DNA of 64,000 nt from Pseudomonadota bacterium (GTDB taxonomy: Bacteria; Pseudomonadota; Alphaproteobacteria; Rhizobiales; Hyphomicrobiaceae). Positions 32,175 to 49,080 of this stretch are shown in pieces. The notes under the pieces are model-generated. The model made no database searches. It was not told where the DNA came from and saw nothing but the letters and a program-made list of their open reading frames with translations. Where the stretch lies: NCBI GenBank assembly GCA_018242295.1, contig JAFECE010000008.1, forward strand, positions 1 through 64,000, in the 5' to 3' direction. The position numbers and the translations under genes were made by a program. The stretch's first letter is position 1. Each line of letters starts with the position of its first letter.

Positions 32175-32924
32175 ATGGCAAAAGCTCAAATCAGCGCCGA
32201 AAAAATCAAGGAAACGCGCGAGGCCGGCGGCAAGCGCATGGAAGCCATCAAGCAGGGCCTCCCGCCCGGCAAGGCTTATGGCGTCGATGAGGCCGTGAAG
32301 ATCATCAAGCAGCGCGCCAAGGCGAAGTTCGATGAAACGATCGAGGTTGCAGTCAACCTCGGCGTCGATCCGAAGCATGCCGACCAGATGGTGCGTGGCG
32401 TCTGCAACCTGCCGAACGGCTCGGGCCGCACGGCTCGCGTTGCTGTTTTCGCACGCGGCGCCAAGGCCGACGAAGCGAAGGCTGCTGGTGCCGACGTTGT
32501 CGGCGCCGAGGATCTCGTCGAAATCGTCTCGAAGGGCACGATCAACTTCGATCGCTGCATCGCGACCCCCGACATGATGGGCCTCGTCGGCCGTCTCGGT
32601 AAGGTGCTGGGCCCGCGCGGCCTGATGCCGAACCCGCGCGTCGGTACGGTGACGATGGACGTCGCTGGCGCCGTCAAGGGCGCGAAGGGCGGCTCGGTCG
32701 AATTCCGTGTCGAGAAGGCCGGCATCGTTCACGCCGGCGTCGGCAAGGCAAGCTTCACCGAGGAAGCTCTGGTCCAGAACATCAAGGCGTTCGTCGATGC
32801 GGTCATCAAGGCCAAGCCGACGGGCTCGAAGGGCACGTACCTGAAGAAGGTTTCGTTGTCCTCGACGATGGGGCCGGGGGTGAAGCTTGATACGGCGACC
32901 GTCGCATCGGGACCAGTCGTCTGA
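32175..32924 (+). CDS. rplA: 50S ribosomal protein L1
   Basis: A 249-residue L1-stalk protein starting at the ATG at 32175 ([10 protein letters not shown]). Family hallmarks include [35 protein letters not shown] and GPGVKLDT near the end. In other bacteria free L1 represses the rplKA transcript. It is tightly linked to rplK. Confidence 0.98.
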   Translation: MAKAQISAEKIKETREAGGKRMEAIKQGLPPGKAYGVDEAVKIIKQRAKAKFDETIEVAVNLGVDPKHADQMVRGVCNLPNGSGRTARVAVFARGAKADEAKAAGADVVGAEDLVEIVSKGTINFDRCIATPDMMGLVGRLGKVLGPRGLMPNPRVGTVTMDVAGAVKGAKGGSVEFRVEKAGIVHAGVGKASFTEEALVQNIKAFVDAVIKAKPTGSKGTYLKKVSLSSTMGPGVKLDTATVASGPVV

Positions 32925-33253
32925 GTTTGAAGAATTCCGGGGCAACCCGGAAAACCCTGAACCGGAGCTTCGTGCTTCGGTTCGGCACTGTCCGAGATTG
33001 TGGGTGCGGTCCGGTTCGCCGGGAAGCCTAAGTCTCTCTTCCGAGAGAGCCTGCATGAGACAGAAGTGGATCGGATTTGAGGCGAGAGTCTCGGGTTCGG
33101 TTTGAACCTTCTGGGTCAGCACCGTGCCGCTTATCACACGCGGTCTACGGGAACGAGGACAGACCAAGCGTCGCCCGATCCTCAATGGAGAAGGCGGCAA
33201 AGGTGCAACCCGCGGAGCTTCGCAAATGAAGCTTCGCAGCAAGGAGACGAGAC
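32925..33253 (+). promoter_or_regulatory. L10 leader of the rplJL-rpoBC transcript
   Basis: A 329-base gene-free stretch before rplJ. It contains several GC-rich potential stems and two copies of GCTTCGCA near its 3' end (33225-33240). Its place matches the L10(L12)4-binding autoregulatory leader known in many bacteria. A promoter may lie in its first half. The exact fold was not determined. Confidence 0.55.
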
Positions 33254-33772
33254 GTGGATAGAGCCGCGAAACGTGAGCTCATAGATCATCTCCACACCGA
33301 GCTGAAGAGCACGGGCGTGGTTGTGGTCGCCCACAACACCGGCATGGTGGCCGCTCAATCCGCAGAGTTCCGCAGGCGCGTCAAAGACGCCGGCGGCACT
33401 GTGAAGGTGGCCAAGAACAAGCTGGCGCAGCTCGCGCTCAAGGATACCGACGCCGAAAAGCTTTCAGATCTTTTGAAGGGGCCGACCGTTCTGGCTTTCT
33501 CGAAGGACCCGATCGCAGCGGCGAAGGCGACCGTCGCTTATGCCAAGGGTAACGACAAGCTCGTGATCCTCGGCGGCGCGATGGGCAAAACGATCCTTGA
33601 CGCGAAAGGCGTGCAGGCTCTTGCCGATCTGCCGTCGCTTGATGAACTGCGCGCGAAGATCATCGGTCTCTTGAATGCTCCGGCGACGAAAATCGCCCGG
33701 ACCGTCAAGGAACCCGGTGCCAAGCTCGCACGCGTCATCCAGGCGAAGGCGTCAAAGGAAGAGGCTGCCTAG
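33254..33772 (+). CDS. rplJ: 50S ribosomal protein L10
   Basis: A 172-residue stalk-base protein with a GTG start at 33254, preceded by AAGGAG. DRAAKRELIDHLHTELKSTGVVVVAHNTGM and KVAKNKLAQLAL mark the RNA-binding domain; the C-terminal helix (RVIQAKASKEE) carries L7/L12 dimers. It is expected to repress its own leader when in excess. Confidence 0.97.
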   Translation: MDRAAKRELIDHLHTELKSTGVVVVAHNTGMVAAQSAEFRRRVKDAGGTVKVAKNKLAQLALKDTDAEKLSDLLKGPTVLAFSKDPIAAAKATVAYAKGNDKLVILGGAMGKTILDAKGVQALADLPSLDELRAKIIGLLNAPATKIARTVKEPGAKLARVIQAKASKEEAA

Positions 33773-33880
33773 CCGAAGCCAAGTTGTGGGCTCTTTGAGC
33801 CCTCGGAAACCACATGGAGCACGACCCATAAGGGGGTGCTGCAATTCAACCTCTAGGTTCAAACCGTAAGGACCCTATAT

Positions 33881-34258
33881 ATGTCTAAGATTGAGAAAAT
33901 TGTTGACGATCTTTCGAGCCTCACCGTGCTCGAGGCCGCTGAGCTCGCCAAGGCTCTGGAAGAGAAGTGGGGCGTTTCGGCCGCTGCGGCTGTCGCAGTT
34001 GCCGCACCTGCAGCCGGCGGCGCCGCCGCTGCGCCGGCAGAAGAGCAGACGGAGTTCACCGTCATCCTGAAGTCTGGCGGCGACAAGAAGATCAACGTCA
34101 TCAAGGAAGTTCGCGCCATCACGGGCCTCGGCCTGAAGGAAGCCAAAGACCTCGTCGAGGCCGGCGGCAAGACTGTGAAGGAAGGCGTCTCGAAGGACGA
34201 AGCCCAGAAGCTCAAGAAGCAGCTTGAGGATCAGGGCGCTGTCGTCGAGGTGAAGTAA
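33881..34258 (+). CDS. rplL: 50S ribosomal protein L7/L12
   Basis: A 125-residue stalk protein. The dimerisation domain (residues 1-33) is followed by an alanine-rich hinge ([20 protein letters not shown]) and the factor-binding C-terminal domain with [26 protein letters not shown] hairpin after the gene may thin transcription into rpoB, which would help give the excess of L12 over polymerase. Confidence 0.98.
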   Translation: MSKIEKIVDDLSSLTVLEAAELAKALEEKWGVSAAAAVAVAAPAAGGAAAAPAEEQTEFTVILKSGGDKKINVIKEVRAITGLGLKEAKDLVEAGGKTVKEGVSKDEAQKLKKQLEDQGAVVEVK

Positions 34259-34266
34259 TCGATCGT

Positions 34267-34299
34267 CGGCACCGGCTGGGATTTTCCTGGCCGGTGCCG
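34267..34299 (+). terminator. Attenuator-like hairpin between rplL and rpoB
   Basis: A ten-base-pair stem (CGGCACCGGC / GCCGGTGCCG) with a 13-base loop, nine bases after rplL. No T run follows, so partial attenuation or an RNase III-type processing site is more likely than full termination. It is placed as in other beta operons. Confidence 0.5.
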
Positions 34300-34538
34300 A
34301 TGCATGCTTCCCACCCGTCAGCCGGGTGTCACGAACATACCGCGCATTGCGGCTGGCTCCAGACGTGGAGCTTCAATGCGCGAACAAAACGGTTTTCCGG
34401 AGGGTCCGGGGTTCCAGCGAACCTCAAAACGGACCTTCCGGTGAACCGTTTCAAGAGGTCCCGGTTCTCCAGGGACCCTGAGCGCGTCGCATTTGGATCG
34501 CGGGTCTCACCCGCAAACGAGAGCACGAAGGGACCGAT

Positions 34539-38699
<4,161 letters not shown>

Positions 38700-38807
38700 C
38701 GAACAACGAAGACGGCCTTCGCTCAAACAGAGCGGAGGCCCTTACGACTCGACCACTAAGATTCCACGGGCGCGGCCACCCCCGCCGAGCCCCCGAGGAG
38801 ACAGCCG

Positions 38808-41800
38808 ATGAACGAAATCACCAACATCTTTAAATCGCAGGCTCCGGCTCCGGTGTTCGACCAGATCCGGATCTCGATCGCTTCCCCCGAGGACATCCTG
38901 TCCTGGTCCTATGGTGAGATCAAAAAGCCGGAAACGATCAACTACCGCACGTTCAAGCCGGAGCGGGACGGTTTGTTCTGTGCCCGCATCTTCGGGCCGA
39001 TCAAGGATTACGAATGCTTGTGCGGCAAGTACAAGCGGATGAAGTACAAGGGCCTGATCTGCGAAAAGTGCGGCGTCGAGGTGACGCTCGCGAAGGTCCG
39101 GCGCGAGCGCATGGGCCACATCGAGCTTGCCGCTCCCGTTGCACACATCTGGTTCCTGAAGTCGCTACCGTCGCGCATCGGCCTGCTGATGGACATGGCG
39201 CTGAAGGATCTCGAGCGCGTTCTCTATTTCGAGAACTACATCGTCATCGAGCCGGGCACGACGCCGTTCGCCGAGCGCCAGCTCCTGACCGAAGAGCAGT
39301 ACAATCAGGCGATCGATGAGTACGGCGCCGACACCTTCACCGCCGGCATCGGTGCGGAAGCGATCCGCGAGCTTCTGTCCGCGATGGATCTGCCGAAGAT
39401 CGCAACCGATCTCCGCCAGGAAATCGCCGAAGCCACGACCGAGCTGAAGCCGAAGAAGCTTGGCAAGCGCCTGAAGGTCATCGAAGCCTTCATGGAAAGC
39501 GGCAACCGTCCGGAGTGGATGATCCTGACGCAGGTTCCGGTCATTCCGCCGGAGCTTCGTCCGCTCGTTCCGCTCGATGGCGGCCGCTTCGCGACGTCCG
39601 ACTTGAACGACCTCTATCGCCGCGTCATCAACCGTAACAACCGTTTGAAGCGGTTGATGGAGCTGCGCGCGCCGGACATCATCATCCGCAACGAAAAGCG
39701 GATGCTGCAGGAAGCCGTTGACGCTCTGTTCGACAACGGCCGCCGCGGCCGCGTCATCACGGGCGCCAACAAGCGTCCGCTGAAATCGCTCGCCGACATG
39801 CTGAAGGGCAAGCAGGGCCGCTTCCGTCAGAACTTGCTCGGCAAGCGCGTCGACTACTCGGGCCGTTCGGTCATCGTCGTCGGTCCGGAGCTGAAGCTCC
39901 ACCAGTGCGGCCTGCCGAAGAAGATGGCACTCGAGCTCTTCAAGCCGTTCATCTACGCGCGTCTCCAGACGCTCGGTCAGGCGGCAACCGTCAAGCAGGC
40001 GAAAAAGCTCGTCGAAAAGGAAAAGCCTGAGGTCTGGGACGTTCTCGACGAGGTCATTCGCGAGCATCCCGTGATGCTGAACCGCGCGCCGACGCTTCAC
40101 CGCCTCGGCATCCAGGCGTTCGAACCACAACTGATCGAGGGTAAGGCCATCCAGCTTCACCCGCTGGTCTGCGCGGCCTTCAACGCTGACTTCGACGGCG
40201 ACCAGATGGCCGTGCACGTTCCGCTGTCGCTTGAAGCGCAGCTCGAAGCGCGCGTCCTGATGATGTCGACGAACAACATTCTGCATCCGGCGAACGGCCA
40301 GCCGATCATCGTGCCGTCGCAGGACATCGTGCTGGGTCTCTACTACCTGTCGATGATGCGCGATGGCGAGCCTGGCGAAGGCATGATGCTCGGCTCGATC
40401 AACGAGGTGCTGCACGCCCTTGAGTCGAAGTCCGTCAGCTTGCACGCCAAGGTGAAGGGCCGTTTCACGGCCATCTCGCCTGAAGGCGAAAAGGTCGTCG
40501 AAATCCACGAGACGACGCCGGGCCGCCTGTTGCTCGCTGAGCATCTGCCGAAGTCGGGCAACGTCAAGTTCGCACTCGTCAACCAGCTTCTGACGAAGAA
40601 GAACATCTCCGGCATGATCGACGCCGTGTACCGTAACTGCGGTCAGAAGGAGACAGTGATCTTCTGCGACCGCATCATGGCGCTGGGCTTCCATCACGCC
40701 TTCAAGGCAGGCATCTCGTTCGGCAAGGACGACATGTTGATCCCGGAGACGAAGGAAAAGATCGTCGAGAAGACCAACGTCGAAGTCCGCGATTTCGAGC
40801 AGCAGTATCAGGACGGCCTGATCACGCAGCTCGAGAAGTACAACAAGGTTGTCGACGCCTGGTCGCGCTGCACCGACTTGATCGCCAAGGAGATGATGGA
40901 CCGTATCTCCGCCGTCCAGAAGGATGCGGTGACCGGGCGCGATCGTCCGATCAACTCGGTCTACATGATGAGCCACTCGGGTGCGCGCGGCTCGCCGGCG
41001 CAGATGAAGCAGCTCGCCGGTATGCGCGGCCTGATGACGAAGCCTTCGGGCGAAATCATCGAGACGCCGATTATCTCGAACTTCAAGGAAGGCCTCTCCG
41101 TTCTCGAGTACTTCAACTCGACGCACGGCGCCCGTAAGGGTCTGGCCGACACCGCCTTGAAGACGGCGAACTCGGGCTACCTCACGCGTCGTCTCGTCGA
41201 CGTCGCGCAGGATGCCATCATTTCCGAGATCGATTGCGGAACCGATGCCGGCATCAACGTGCAGGCGGTCGTCGACGCCGGTCAGGTTATCGTGTCGCTT
41301 GCGGCGCGCGTGCTTGGCCGTACGGCTCAGGAAGACATCAAGCATCCGGTCTCAGGCGAAGTCATCGTCGCGAACGGCGAGCTGATCGAGGAGAAGCAGG
41401 CCGAAGCCATCGGCAAGGCCGAGATCCAGGAAGTTCGCATCCGCTCGGTGCTGACGTGCGAGACGATCAACGGCGTGTGCGCCAAGTGCTACGGCCGCGA
41501 TCTCGCTCGCGGTACGCCGGTCAACATCGGAGAAGCTGTCGGCGTCATCGCCGCGCAGTCGATCGGTGAGCCCGGCACGCAGCTGACGATGCGTACGTTC
41601 CACATCGGCGGCACGGCGAACCTTGTCGACTCCTCGTTCATCGAGAGTAACTTCAACGGTACCGTCAAGCTCAAGAACCGCGCCATCGCGAAGGACTCGA
41701 AGGGCCAGAACGTCGCGATGACCCGGATCATGTCCGTCGTCATCGTCGATCAGTCGGGCAAGGAGCTTGCGACCCATAAGATCAGCTATGGTTCGCGCAT

Positions 41801-43028
41801 GTTCGTTGACGAGGGCGATACCGTGAAGCGCGGCACCAAGATCGCGCAGTGGGATCCTTATACCCGTCCGATTCTGTCGGAAGCCAACGGTACGGTCGAT
41901 TTCGAAGACTTGATCGAAGGCGCATCCGTCCGCGAACAGACGGACGAGATGAAGGGGACGTCGAACCGCGTCATCGTCGATTGGCGCACGTCGCCGAAGG
42001 GCAACGAGCTGAAGCCCGCCATCGTGATCAAGGACTCGAAAGGCAAGCCGATCAAGGTCGCGCGTGGCGGCGATGCTCGCTACCTGCTCTCGGTCGAGGC
42101 CGTTCTCTCGGTCGATCGCGGCGCGGACGTGAAGGCAGGCGACGTTCTTGCTCGTATCCCGACGGCTTCGGCGAAGTCGGGCGACATCACCGGCGGTCTG
42201 CCGCGCGTTGCGGAGCTCTTCGAGGCCCGGCGTCCGAAGGATCACGCGATCCTCGCGGAAATCTCCGGCACGGTCGAGTTCGGTAAGGACTACAAGAACA
42301 AGCAGCGCATCACGATCAAGCCTGATGACGAGACGCAAGAGGCGGTCGAATACCTGATCCCGCGTGGCAAGAGCCTAGCGGTCCAATCCGGGGATCGCGT
42401 CGAGCGTGGTGACTTCGTGTACGACGGCAATCCGGCGCCGCACGACATCCTGGCCATCAAGGGCGTCGAGGAACTCGCGAACTATCTGATCAACGAGATC
42501 CAGGACGTCTATCGTCTGCAAGGCGTGACGATCAACGATAAGCATATCGAAGTGATCGTTCGTCAGATGTTGCAGAAGGTCGAAGTCACGGATGCGGGCG
42601 AGACCGAGCTCATCAAGGGCGAACAGCTCGACCGTATCGAGTTCGACGAGGTCAACGCTGCGGCCGAGAAGGCAGGCAAGCGTGCGGCTACGGCGACGCC
42701 GGTTCTGCTCGGCATCACCAAGGCGTCGTTGCAGACCCGTTCGTTCATCTCTGCGGCGTCGTTCCAGGAAACCACTCGCGTGCTCACCGACGCGGCCGTC
42801 AACGGCAAGTCGGATACGCTCGAAGGCCTCAAGGAGAACGTCATCGTCGGTCGTCTCATCCCGGCTGGTACGGGCGGCATGCTGCGTCAGCTCCGCAAGG
42901 TTGCGGTGCAGCGTGACGATCTGATCGCCAAGGAGAAGGCCAAGACGACGAACTTGCCTTCGCCCGATGCGGGCGGTGGCCCTGCCTCGCGCCGCCGCCG
43001 GCGCCCAGCCGAGGAGGCTGCGGAGTAA
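38808..43028 (+). CDS. rpoC: DNA-directed RNA polymerase subunit beta-prime
   Basis: A 1406-residue protein with the N-terminal zinc ribbon ([20 protein letters not shown]), the catalytic [12 protein letters not shown] loop with three Mg-binding Asp, the bridge-helix region and a second zinc cluster ([14 protein letters not shown]). The C-terminal end is arginine/alanine-rich ([15 protein letters not shown]). It lies 108 bp after rpoB and ends at a strong hairpin. Confidence 0.99.
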   Translation: MNEITNIFKSQAPAPVFDQIRISIASPEDILSWSYGEIKKPETINYRTFKPERDGLFCARIFGPIKDYECLCGKYKRMKYKGLICEKCGVEVTLAKVRRERMGHIELAAPVAHIWFLKSLPSRIGLLMDMALKDLERVLYFENYIVIEPGTTPFAERQLLTEEQYNQAIDEYGADTFTAGIGAEAIRELLSAMDLPKIATDLRQEIAEATTELKPKKLGKRLKVIEAFMESGNRPEWMILTQVPVIPPELRPLVPLDGGRFATSDLNDLYRRVINRNNRLKRLMELRAPDIIIRNEKRMLQEAVDALFDNGRRGRVITGANKRPLKSLADMLKGKQGRFRQNLLGKRVDYSGRSVIVVGPELKLHQCGLPKKMALELFKPFIYARLQTLGQAATVKQAKKLVEKEKPEVWDVLDEVIREHPVMLNRAPTLHRLGIQAFEPQLIEGKAIQLHPLVCAAFNADFDGDQMAVHVPLSLEAQLEARVLMMSTNNILHPANGQPIIVPSQDIVLGLYYLSMMRDGEPGEGMMLGSINEVLHALESKSVSLHAKVKGRFTAISPEGEKVVEIHETTPGRLLLAEHLPKSGNVKFALVNQLLTKKNISGMIDAVYRNCGQKETVIFCDRIMALGFHHAFKAGISFGKDDMLIPETKEKIVEKTNVEVRDFEQQYQDGLITQLEKYNKVVDAWSRCTDLIAKEMMDRISAVQKDAVTGRDRPINSVYMMSHSGARGSPAQMKQLAGMRGLMTKPSGEIIETPIISNFKEGLSVLEYFNSTHGARKGLADTALKTANSGYLTRRLVDVAQDAIISEIDCGTDAGINVQAVVDAGQVIVSLAARVLGRTAQEDIKHPVSGEVIVANGELIEEKQAEAIGKAEIQEVRIRSVLTCETINGVCAKCYGRDLARGTPVNIGEAVGVIAAQSIGEPGTQLTMRTFHIGGTANLVDSSFIESNFNGTVKLKNRAIAKDSKGQNVAMTRIMSVVIVDQSGKELATHKISYGSRMFVDEGDTVKRGTKIAQWDPYTRPILSEANGTVDFEDLIEGASVREQTDEMKGTSNRVIVDWRTSPKGNELKPAIVIKDSKGKPIKVARGGDARYLLSVEAVLSVDRGADVKAGDVLARIPTASAKSGDITGGLPRVAELFEARRPKDHAILAEISGTVEFGKDYKNKQRITIKPDDETQEAVEYLIPRGKSLAVQSGDRVERGDFVYDGNPAPHDILAIKGVEELANYLINEIQDVYRLQGVTINDKHIEVIVRQMLQKVEVTDAGETELIKGEQLDRIEFDEVNAAAEKAGKRAATATPVLLGITKASLQTRSFISAASFQETTRVLTDAAVNGKSDTLEGLKENVIVGRLIPAGTGGMLRQLRKVAVQRDDLIAKEKAKTTNLPSPDAGGGPASRRRRRPAEEAAE

Positions 43029-43061
43029 CATCCGCCACCTTCAAGAAATTCAGACTCGCCA

Positions 43062-43092
43062 AAACGGCCGCTTCACCACGAAGCGGCCGTTT
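43062..43092 (+). terminator. Terminator after rpoC
   Basis: A 13-base-pair perfect stem (AAACGGCCGCTTC / GAAGCGGCCGTTT) with a five-base loop, 33 bp after the rpoC stop. The T tract is short (TTTCG), but the stem is very stable. Confidence 0.8.
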
Positions 43093-43268
43093 CGCTATTA
43101 CATTTCGCGATGCAACTCCCCATCTGATTAACGGGGAAATCTCTCCGGACGCGATTTCGGCGTCGTTGAAATGCGCTATGCCTTCGAACCGACAACGGGT
43201 CGCAGGTCAACTTTGCCCTTCACCAGGGCAAAGAGCGAAAATAATTTCGCAACCTATTCCAGGGCCTG

Positions 43269-43297
43269 TTGACCAACATGCCGGGTGTGTATATAGC
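43269..43297 (+). promoter_or_regulatory. Candidate sigma-70 promoter of the rpsL (str) operon
   Basis: TTGACC (43269-43274), 17 bases, then TATAGC (43292-43297), inside the locally AT-rich GTGTATATAG. It lies about 230 bp before rpsL. It is the best housekeeping-type promoter seen in the gap. Confidence 0.5.
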
Positions 43298-43526
43298 TCC
43301 GCCCACTCTCACGGGTTGGTGGTAGGTCACGCGGCGCTTTTAGCGCCAATTTTCGACCTAAACGCTCCCGTCAATAAAGCAGAGCACATCGACGGGCCAA
43401 GATCTGTCACCCTCCGGGCGGCACGATCCTCTGGTTTTTTCTTGCTAGGGGCGGACTTCGCGCACCTGGCAGGTTTGCTTGGCGCATTTCCGCTTCGGAG
43501 TGCGTCGCGAAGTCAGGATTGGGCGA

Positions 43527-43898
43527 ATGCCGACGATACAACAGTTGATCCGGAAGCCCCGGGTAAAGCCAGTCTACCGCGAGAAATCGCGTCACATGGA
43601 AGCCTGCCCGCAGAAGCGTGGCGTCTGCACGCGCGTCTATACGACGACGCCGAAGAAGCCGAACTCCGCTTTGCGTAAGGTCGCCAAGATCCGGCTGACC
43701 AACGGCTACGAGGTTATCGGCTACATTCCGGGCGAAGGTCACAACCTTCAGGAACACTCCGTGGTTCTGATCCGTGGCGGCCGCGTCAAGGACTTGCCGG
43801 GCGTGCGTTATCACATCATTCGTGGCGTGCTCGATACGCAGGGCGTCTCCGCCCGCCGTCAGCGTCGCTCGAAGTACGGTGCAAAGCGGCCGAAGTAA
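43527..43898 (+). CDS. rpsL: 30S ribosomal protein S12
   Basis: The start [12 protein letters not shown] at 43527 gives 123 residues; the frame is open further back, but that part is not S12. The streptomycin-contact segments are wild type: [11 protein letters not shown] and [12 protein letters not shown]. It is the first gene of the str operon (rpsL-rpsG-fusA-tuf). Confidence 0.98.
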   Translation: MPTIQQLIRKPRVKPVYREKSRHMEACPQKRGVCTRVYTTTPKKPNSALRKVAKIRLTNGYEVIGYIPGEGHNLQEHSVVLIRGGRVKDLPGVRYHIIRGVLDTQGVSARRQRRSKYGAKRPK

Positions 43899-43972
43899 GA
43901 AGCGGTCTCGTTTGGGCCGGTTCGTCTGGCCCGTAAGATTTAAAAAGAATTCGAAGCGAAGGGTCAGTCAGG

Positions 43973-44443
43973 ATGTCTCGTCGTCACGCGGCGCAAAAGC
44001 GGGAAGTGATCCCCGATCCGAAGTTCAACGACATCGTCGTCACCAAGTTCATGAACGCGGTGATGGAGCACGGTAAGAAGTCGGTTGCTGAACGCATGGT
44101 TTACGGTGCTTTCGATAAGATGGAGCAGCGTGGCAAGGCAAATCCGATCGACCTTTTCCGTCAGGCGCTCGATAATGTCATGCCGTCGGTAGAGGTTCGC
44201 TCTCGCCGTGTCGGTGGTGCGACCTATCAGGTGCCGGTCGAAGTTCGTAACGAGCGCCGTCAGGCGCTCGCCATTCGCTGGTTGATCGCCGCCGCTCGCG
44301 CGCGCAATGAATCGACGCTGATTGACAAGCTCTCGGGCGAATTGCTCGACGCCGCAAATAACCGCGGCACGGCCGTCAAGAAGCGTGAAGACACGCATAA
44401 GATGGCGGAAGCCAACCGCGCCTTCTCGCACTACCGCTGGTGA
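43973..44443 (+). CDS. rpsG: 30S ribosomal protein S7
   Basis: A 156-residue 16S-rRNA-binding assembly protein. [32 protein letters not shown] and the C-terminal [14 protein letters not shown] are typical. In enterobacteria S7 represses the str operon at the rpsL-rpsG gap; here that gap is 74 bp. Confidence 0.98.
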   Translation: MSRRHAAQKREVIPDPKFNDIVVTKFMNAVMEHGKKSVAERMVYGAFDKMEQRGKANPIDLFRQALDNVMPSVEVRSRRVGGATYQVPVEVRNERRQALAIRWLIAAARARNESTLIDKLSGELLDAANNRGTAVKKREDTHKMAEANRAFSHYRW

Positions 44444-44517
44444 CAAAGACTTAATCGAGTGCGCGGTTGCTCTGTGGGCAACCGAAGCGCAGACAGAAAG
44501 AGAATTTCGAGGCAGAT

Positions 44518-46608
44518 ATGGCCCGGCAATACGCAATTGAGGACTACCGCAATTTCGGCATCATGGCCCACATTGATGCCGGGAAAACCACGACCACGGA
44601 GCGCGTCCTCTATTTCACCGGCAAGTCCTACAAGATCGGCGAAGTTCATGACGGCGCCGCGACGATGGACTTCATGGATCAGGAAGCTGAGCGCGGCATC
44701 ACGATCACGTCGGCCGCGACGACCTGCTTCTGGCCCGGCCGCGACGGCAGAAAGCGCCGCCTGAACATCATCGACACCCCAGGCCACGTTGACTTCACGA
44801 TCGAAGTCGAGCGTTCGCTGCGCGTGCTCGACGGCGCTGTGTGCGTTCTCGACTCCAACCAGGGCGTCGAGCCGCAGACGGAAACCGTCTGGCGTCAGGG
44901 CGACAAGTACAACGTTCCGCGCATCATCTTCTCCAACAAGATGGATAAGATCGGTGCAGACTTCTACATGTGCCTCGCCGACATCAAGGATAAGCTTGGT
45001 GCCCGCGCTGTGCCGCTGCAGATCCCGATCGGTGCTGAATCCGATTTCCGCGGCGTCGTCGACCTTATCCGTATGGTCGCGATCACCTGGGACGGCGATG
45101 GCAAAGAAGCGAAGATGACCGAGGGGCCGATCCCGGCTGAGCTCGCCGATAAGGCTGCCGAATACCGCGCTTCGATGATCGAAGCTGCCGTCGAAATGGA
45201 CGACGCAGCGCTTGAAGCCTTCCTCGAGGGGAAGGAGCCGGACGAGGACACTCTGCGGAAGCTCATTCGCAAGGCTACCGTTACGCGCGCCTTCTACCCG
45301 ATGATGTGCGGCTCGGCCTTCAAGAACAAGGGCGTGCAGCCGCTGCTCGACGCTGTCGTCGACTTCCTGCCGTCGCCGCTCGATCGCGAAGCCTATACCG
45401 GCATCGATCCGAAGACGGACGCCGAGATCCTGCGCAAGCCGTCGGACAGCGAGCCGCTGTCGATGATCGCGTTCAAGATCATGAGCTTCGAGCACGTCGG
45501 CTCGATCACGTTCTGCCGCATCTACTCGGGCAAGCTCGAGCAGGGCATGGCGCTTGCGAATACGACGCGCGATAAGAAAGAACGCGCCGGCCGCATGTAC
45601 CTCATGCACGCCGCCGACCGCGAAGAAATCAAGGAAGCCTTTGCTGGCGACATCGTCGCTCTGCAGGGTCTGAAGGATACCCGCACGGGCGAAACGCTCT
45701 GCGATCCGTCGAAGCCGGTCATTCTCGAAAAGATGGAGTTCCCGAACCCCGTCATCGAAATGAAGGTCGAGCCGAAGACGAAGGCCGATCAGGAAAAGAT
45801 GGCGATCGCGCTGCATACGCTCGCGCTCGAAGATCCGTCGTTCCGCGTTTCGGTCGATCCGGAATCGGGCGAGACGATCCTGAAGGGCATGGGCGAGCTT
45901 CATCTCGACATCAAGGTCGACATCTTGAAGCGCACCTACGGCGTCGAAGCGAACACGGGCGCCCCGCAGGTTGCCTATCGTGAGACGCTCGCGCGTCCCG
46001 CCGATATCGACTACACGCACAAGAAGCAGACGGGCGGCACGGGTCAGTTCGCGCGCGTCAAGCTGAAGCTCGAGCCGAACGAGACGGGCAAGGGCAACGA
46101 GTTCACGACGACGATCGTCGGCGGCTCGATCCCGAAGGAATACATCCCGGGCGTCGAAAAGGGCGTCAACTCGGTTTGGGACAGCGGCATGCTCATCGGC
46201 TTCCCGATGGTCGACATGAAGGTCAACCTTTATGATGGCGCCTTCCACGAAGTGGACTCGTCGGCAATCGCCTTCGAAATCGCCACCCGTGCGGCCATGA
46301 AGGAAGGCTGCGAGAAGGCCGGCGTCAAGCTGCTCGAGCCGATCATGGACGTCGAAGTCGTCTCGCCGCAGGAATTCGTCGGTGGCGTCATCGGCGACAT
46401 CAACTCCCGGCGCGGTCAGATCCGCAACCAGGAAATGCGTGGCAACGCCGTCGTCATTCGTGCCTACGTGCCGCTCGCAAACATGTTCGGCTACATCAAC
46501 ACGCTGCGCTCGATGTCGACAGGTCGCGCTCAGTACACGATGCAGTTCGCGCACTATGCGGACGTTCCGCGCAACGTGGCGGATGAGGTCAAGGCCAAGT
46601 ACGCCTGA
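44518..46608 (+). CDS. fusA: Elongation factor G
   Basis: The ATG at 44518 ([25 protein letters not shown]) gives 696 residues. GTPase motifs are normal: AHIDAGKTT (P-loop), [12 protein letters not shown] (switch I), DTPGHVDFT (switch II) and NKMD. Domains II-V follow with the usual C-terminal [17 protein letters not shown]. Its intact RGITI contrasts with the altered switch I in the neighbouring EF-Tu. Confidence 0.99.
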   Translation: MARQYAIEDYRNFGIMAHIDAGKTTTTERVLYFTGKSYKIGEVHDGAATMDFMDQEAERGITITSAATTCFWPGRDGRKRRLNIIDTPGHVDFTIEVERSLRVLDGAVCVLDSNQGVEPQTETVWRQGDKYNVPRIIFSNKMDKIGADFYMCLADIKDKLGARAVPLQIPIGAESDFRGVVDLIRMVAITWDGDGKEAKMTEGPIPAELADKAAEYRASMIEAAVEMDDAALEAFLEGKEPDEDTLRKLIRKATVTRAFYPMMCGSAFKNKGVQPLLDAVVDFLPSPLDREAYTGIDPKTDAEILRKPSDSEPLSMIAFKIMSFEHVGSITFCRIYSGKLEQGMALANTTRDKKERAGRMYLMHAADREEIKEAFAGDIVALQGLKDTRTGETLCDPSKPVILEKMEFPNPVIEMKVEPKTKADQEKMAIALHTLALEDPSFRVSVDPESGETILKGMGELHLDIKVDILKRTYGVEANTGAPQVAYRETLARPADIDYTHKKQTGGTGQFARVKLKLEPNETGKGNEFTTTIVGGSIPKEYIPGVEKGVNSVWDSGMLIGFPMVDMKVNLYDGAFHEVDSSAIAFEIATRAAMKEGCEKAGVKLLEPIMDVEVVSPQEFVGGVIGDINSRRGQIRNQEMRGNAVVIRAYVPLANMFGYINTLRSMSTGRAQYTMQFAHYADVPRNVADEVKAKYA

Positions 46609-46722
46609 TAAGAACTTGGGCCCGCCGGCGAGAGTAAACGCCATCGAGCTCGAAGAAACGAAGCCTGAATGCCCGGATCGGAAGATTACGGGACCTGATA
46701 GTAGGACTAAGGAGAGCCAACG

Positions 46723-47931
<1,209 letters not shown>

Positions 47932-47942
47932 CAGGCATTTCA

Positions 47943-47981
47943 GGGGAAGCGTCCCTAAGGATCGCTTCCCCCAATCTTTTT
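47943..47981 (+). terminator. Terminator or attenuator between tuf and rpsJ
   Basis: A nine-base-pair stem (GGGGAAGCG / CGCTTCCCC) with an 11-base loop is followed four bases later by TCTTTTT. It begins 12 bp after tuf and ends 26 bp before rpsJ. There is little room for a separate promoter after it, so partial read-through into the S10 operon is likely. Confidence 0.65.
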
Positions 47982-48006
47982 CTGCGAGAAGTGAAAGCAA
48001 AAAGCC

Positions 48007-48315
48007 ATGCACGGCCAAAACATCCGCATTCGGCTCAAAGCCTTCGATCATCGAATACTCGATGCGTCGACCCGCGAGATCGTGAATACGGCGAAGCGCA
48101 CTGGTGCTGAGGTCCGCGGTCCCATTCCGCTACCGACGCGCATCGAGCGCTTCACGGTGAACCGTTCGCCGCACATCGACAAGAAGAGCCGCGAGCAGTT
48201 CGAGATGCGGACCCACAAGCGTTTGCTCGACATTGTCGATCCCACGCCGCAGACGGTCGATGCCCTGATGAAGCTCGATCTCGCAGCCGGTGTCGACGTC
48301 GAAATCAAACTCTAA
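48007..48315 (+). CDS. rpsJ: 30S ribosomal protein S10
   Basis: A 102-residue protein with [19 protein letters not shown], the long-loop segment [31 protein letters not shown] and the C-terminal DVEIKL. S10 is also NusE, the NusG/NusB partner in antitermination. It is the first gene of the S10-spc-alpha run. Confidence 0.98.
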   Translation: MHGQNIRIRLKAFDHRILDASTREIVNTAKRTGAEVRGPIPLPTRIERFTVNRSPHIDKKSREQFEMRTHKRLLDIVDPTPQTVDALMKLDLAAGVDVEIKL

Positions 48316-48378
48316 AACCAGAACTTACGGGCCCTCTGGCGGTAACGCGAATGGCCCCAACGATAGGAAGGAATGCAG

Positions 48379-49080
48379 ATGCGTTCCGGAGTAATAGCAC
48401 AGAAGATCGGTATGACCCGGATCTTCACCGACGCGGGCGAACATGTTCCCGTAACGGTGCTGCGTCTCGAGAACCTGCAGGTTCTCGCGCACCGCACCGA
48501 GGAGAAGAACGGTTATACCGCCATCCAGGTCGGCGGCGGCACGAGGAAGCCCTCGCGTCTGACGAAGTCCGAGCGCGGCACTTTCGCGAAGGCCGAAGTC
48601 GAGCCGAAGCGTAAATTGGCAGAGTTTCGTGTCAGTCCTGAGAACCTTATCGATGTTGGCGCGGAAATTACCGCAGACCACTTCGTTCCGGGCCAGTTCG
48701 TCGATGTGACGGGCACCACCCAGGGTAAGGGCTTCCAGGGCGCCATGAAGCGCTGGAACTTCGGCGGTCTGCGCGCAACCCACGGCGTTTCGGTCACGCA
48801 CCGCGCCCACGGTTCGACGGGTCAGCGTCAGGATCCCGGCAAGGTGTTCAAGGGCAAGAAGATGGCCGGTCACCTCGGCGACGAGCGCGTCACGACGCAG
48901 AACCTCGTCGTTGCCAAGATCGACAAGGAGCGTGGTCTCGTGATGGTGCGAGGCGCGGTTCCGGGTTCAAAGGGCGGCTGGGTCGTTGTTCGCGACGCCG
49001 TCAAGAAGGCTGCGCACGCTGATGCTCCGAAGCCCGGCGCATTCAAGGCGCGCGGCGAAGCTAAGAAGGAAGGCGCGTGA
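48379..49080 (+). CDS. rplC: 50S ribosomal protein L3
   Basis: The ATG at 48379 ([12 protein letters not shown]) was chosen because AGGAAGGA lies six bases before it; an ATG two codons earlier abuts that site. This gives 233 residues. The Gln methylated by PrmB in other species is seen in [20 protein letters not shown]. The C-terminal 40 residues are a Lys/Ala-rich tail. Its stop overlaps the rplD ATG. Confidence 0.97.
   Translation: MRSGVIAQKIGMTRIFTDAGEHVPVTVLRLENLQVLAHRTEEKNGYTAIQVGGGTRKPSRLTKSERGTFAKAEVEPKRKLAEFRVSPENLIDVGAEITADHFVPGQFVDVTGTTQGKGFQGAMKRWNFGGLRATHGVSVTHRAHGSTGQRQDPGKVFKGKKMAGHLGDERVTTQNLVVAKIDKERGLVMVRGAVPGSKGGWVVVRDAVKKAAHADAPKPGAFKARGEAKKEGA

Larger units (their letters stand above)
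43029..43526 (+). other. Intergenic region between rpoC and rpsL
   Basis: About 500 bp without a credible gene. It contains the rpoC hairpin, a candidate promoter and a leader of about 220 bases before rpsL. An open frame over much of it is not gene-like. Confidence 0.6.

Noticed and set aside
39165-41345. Long minus-strand open frame (726 codons) inside rpoC
   Set aside because: Antisense shadow of a perfectly conserved rpoC; residue composition is Arg/Asp/Leu-rich nonsense with no motif or ribosome site.
43166-43678. 170-codon plus-strand frame between rpoC and rpsL
   Set aside because: It runs out of frame into rpsL and has no conserved features; the region fits a promoter and leader.
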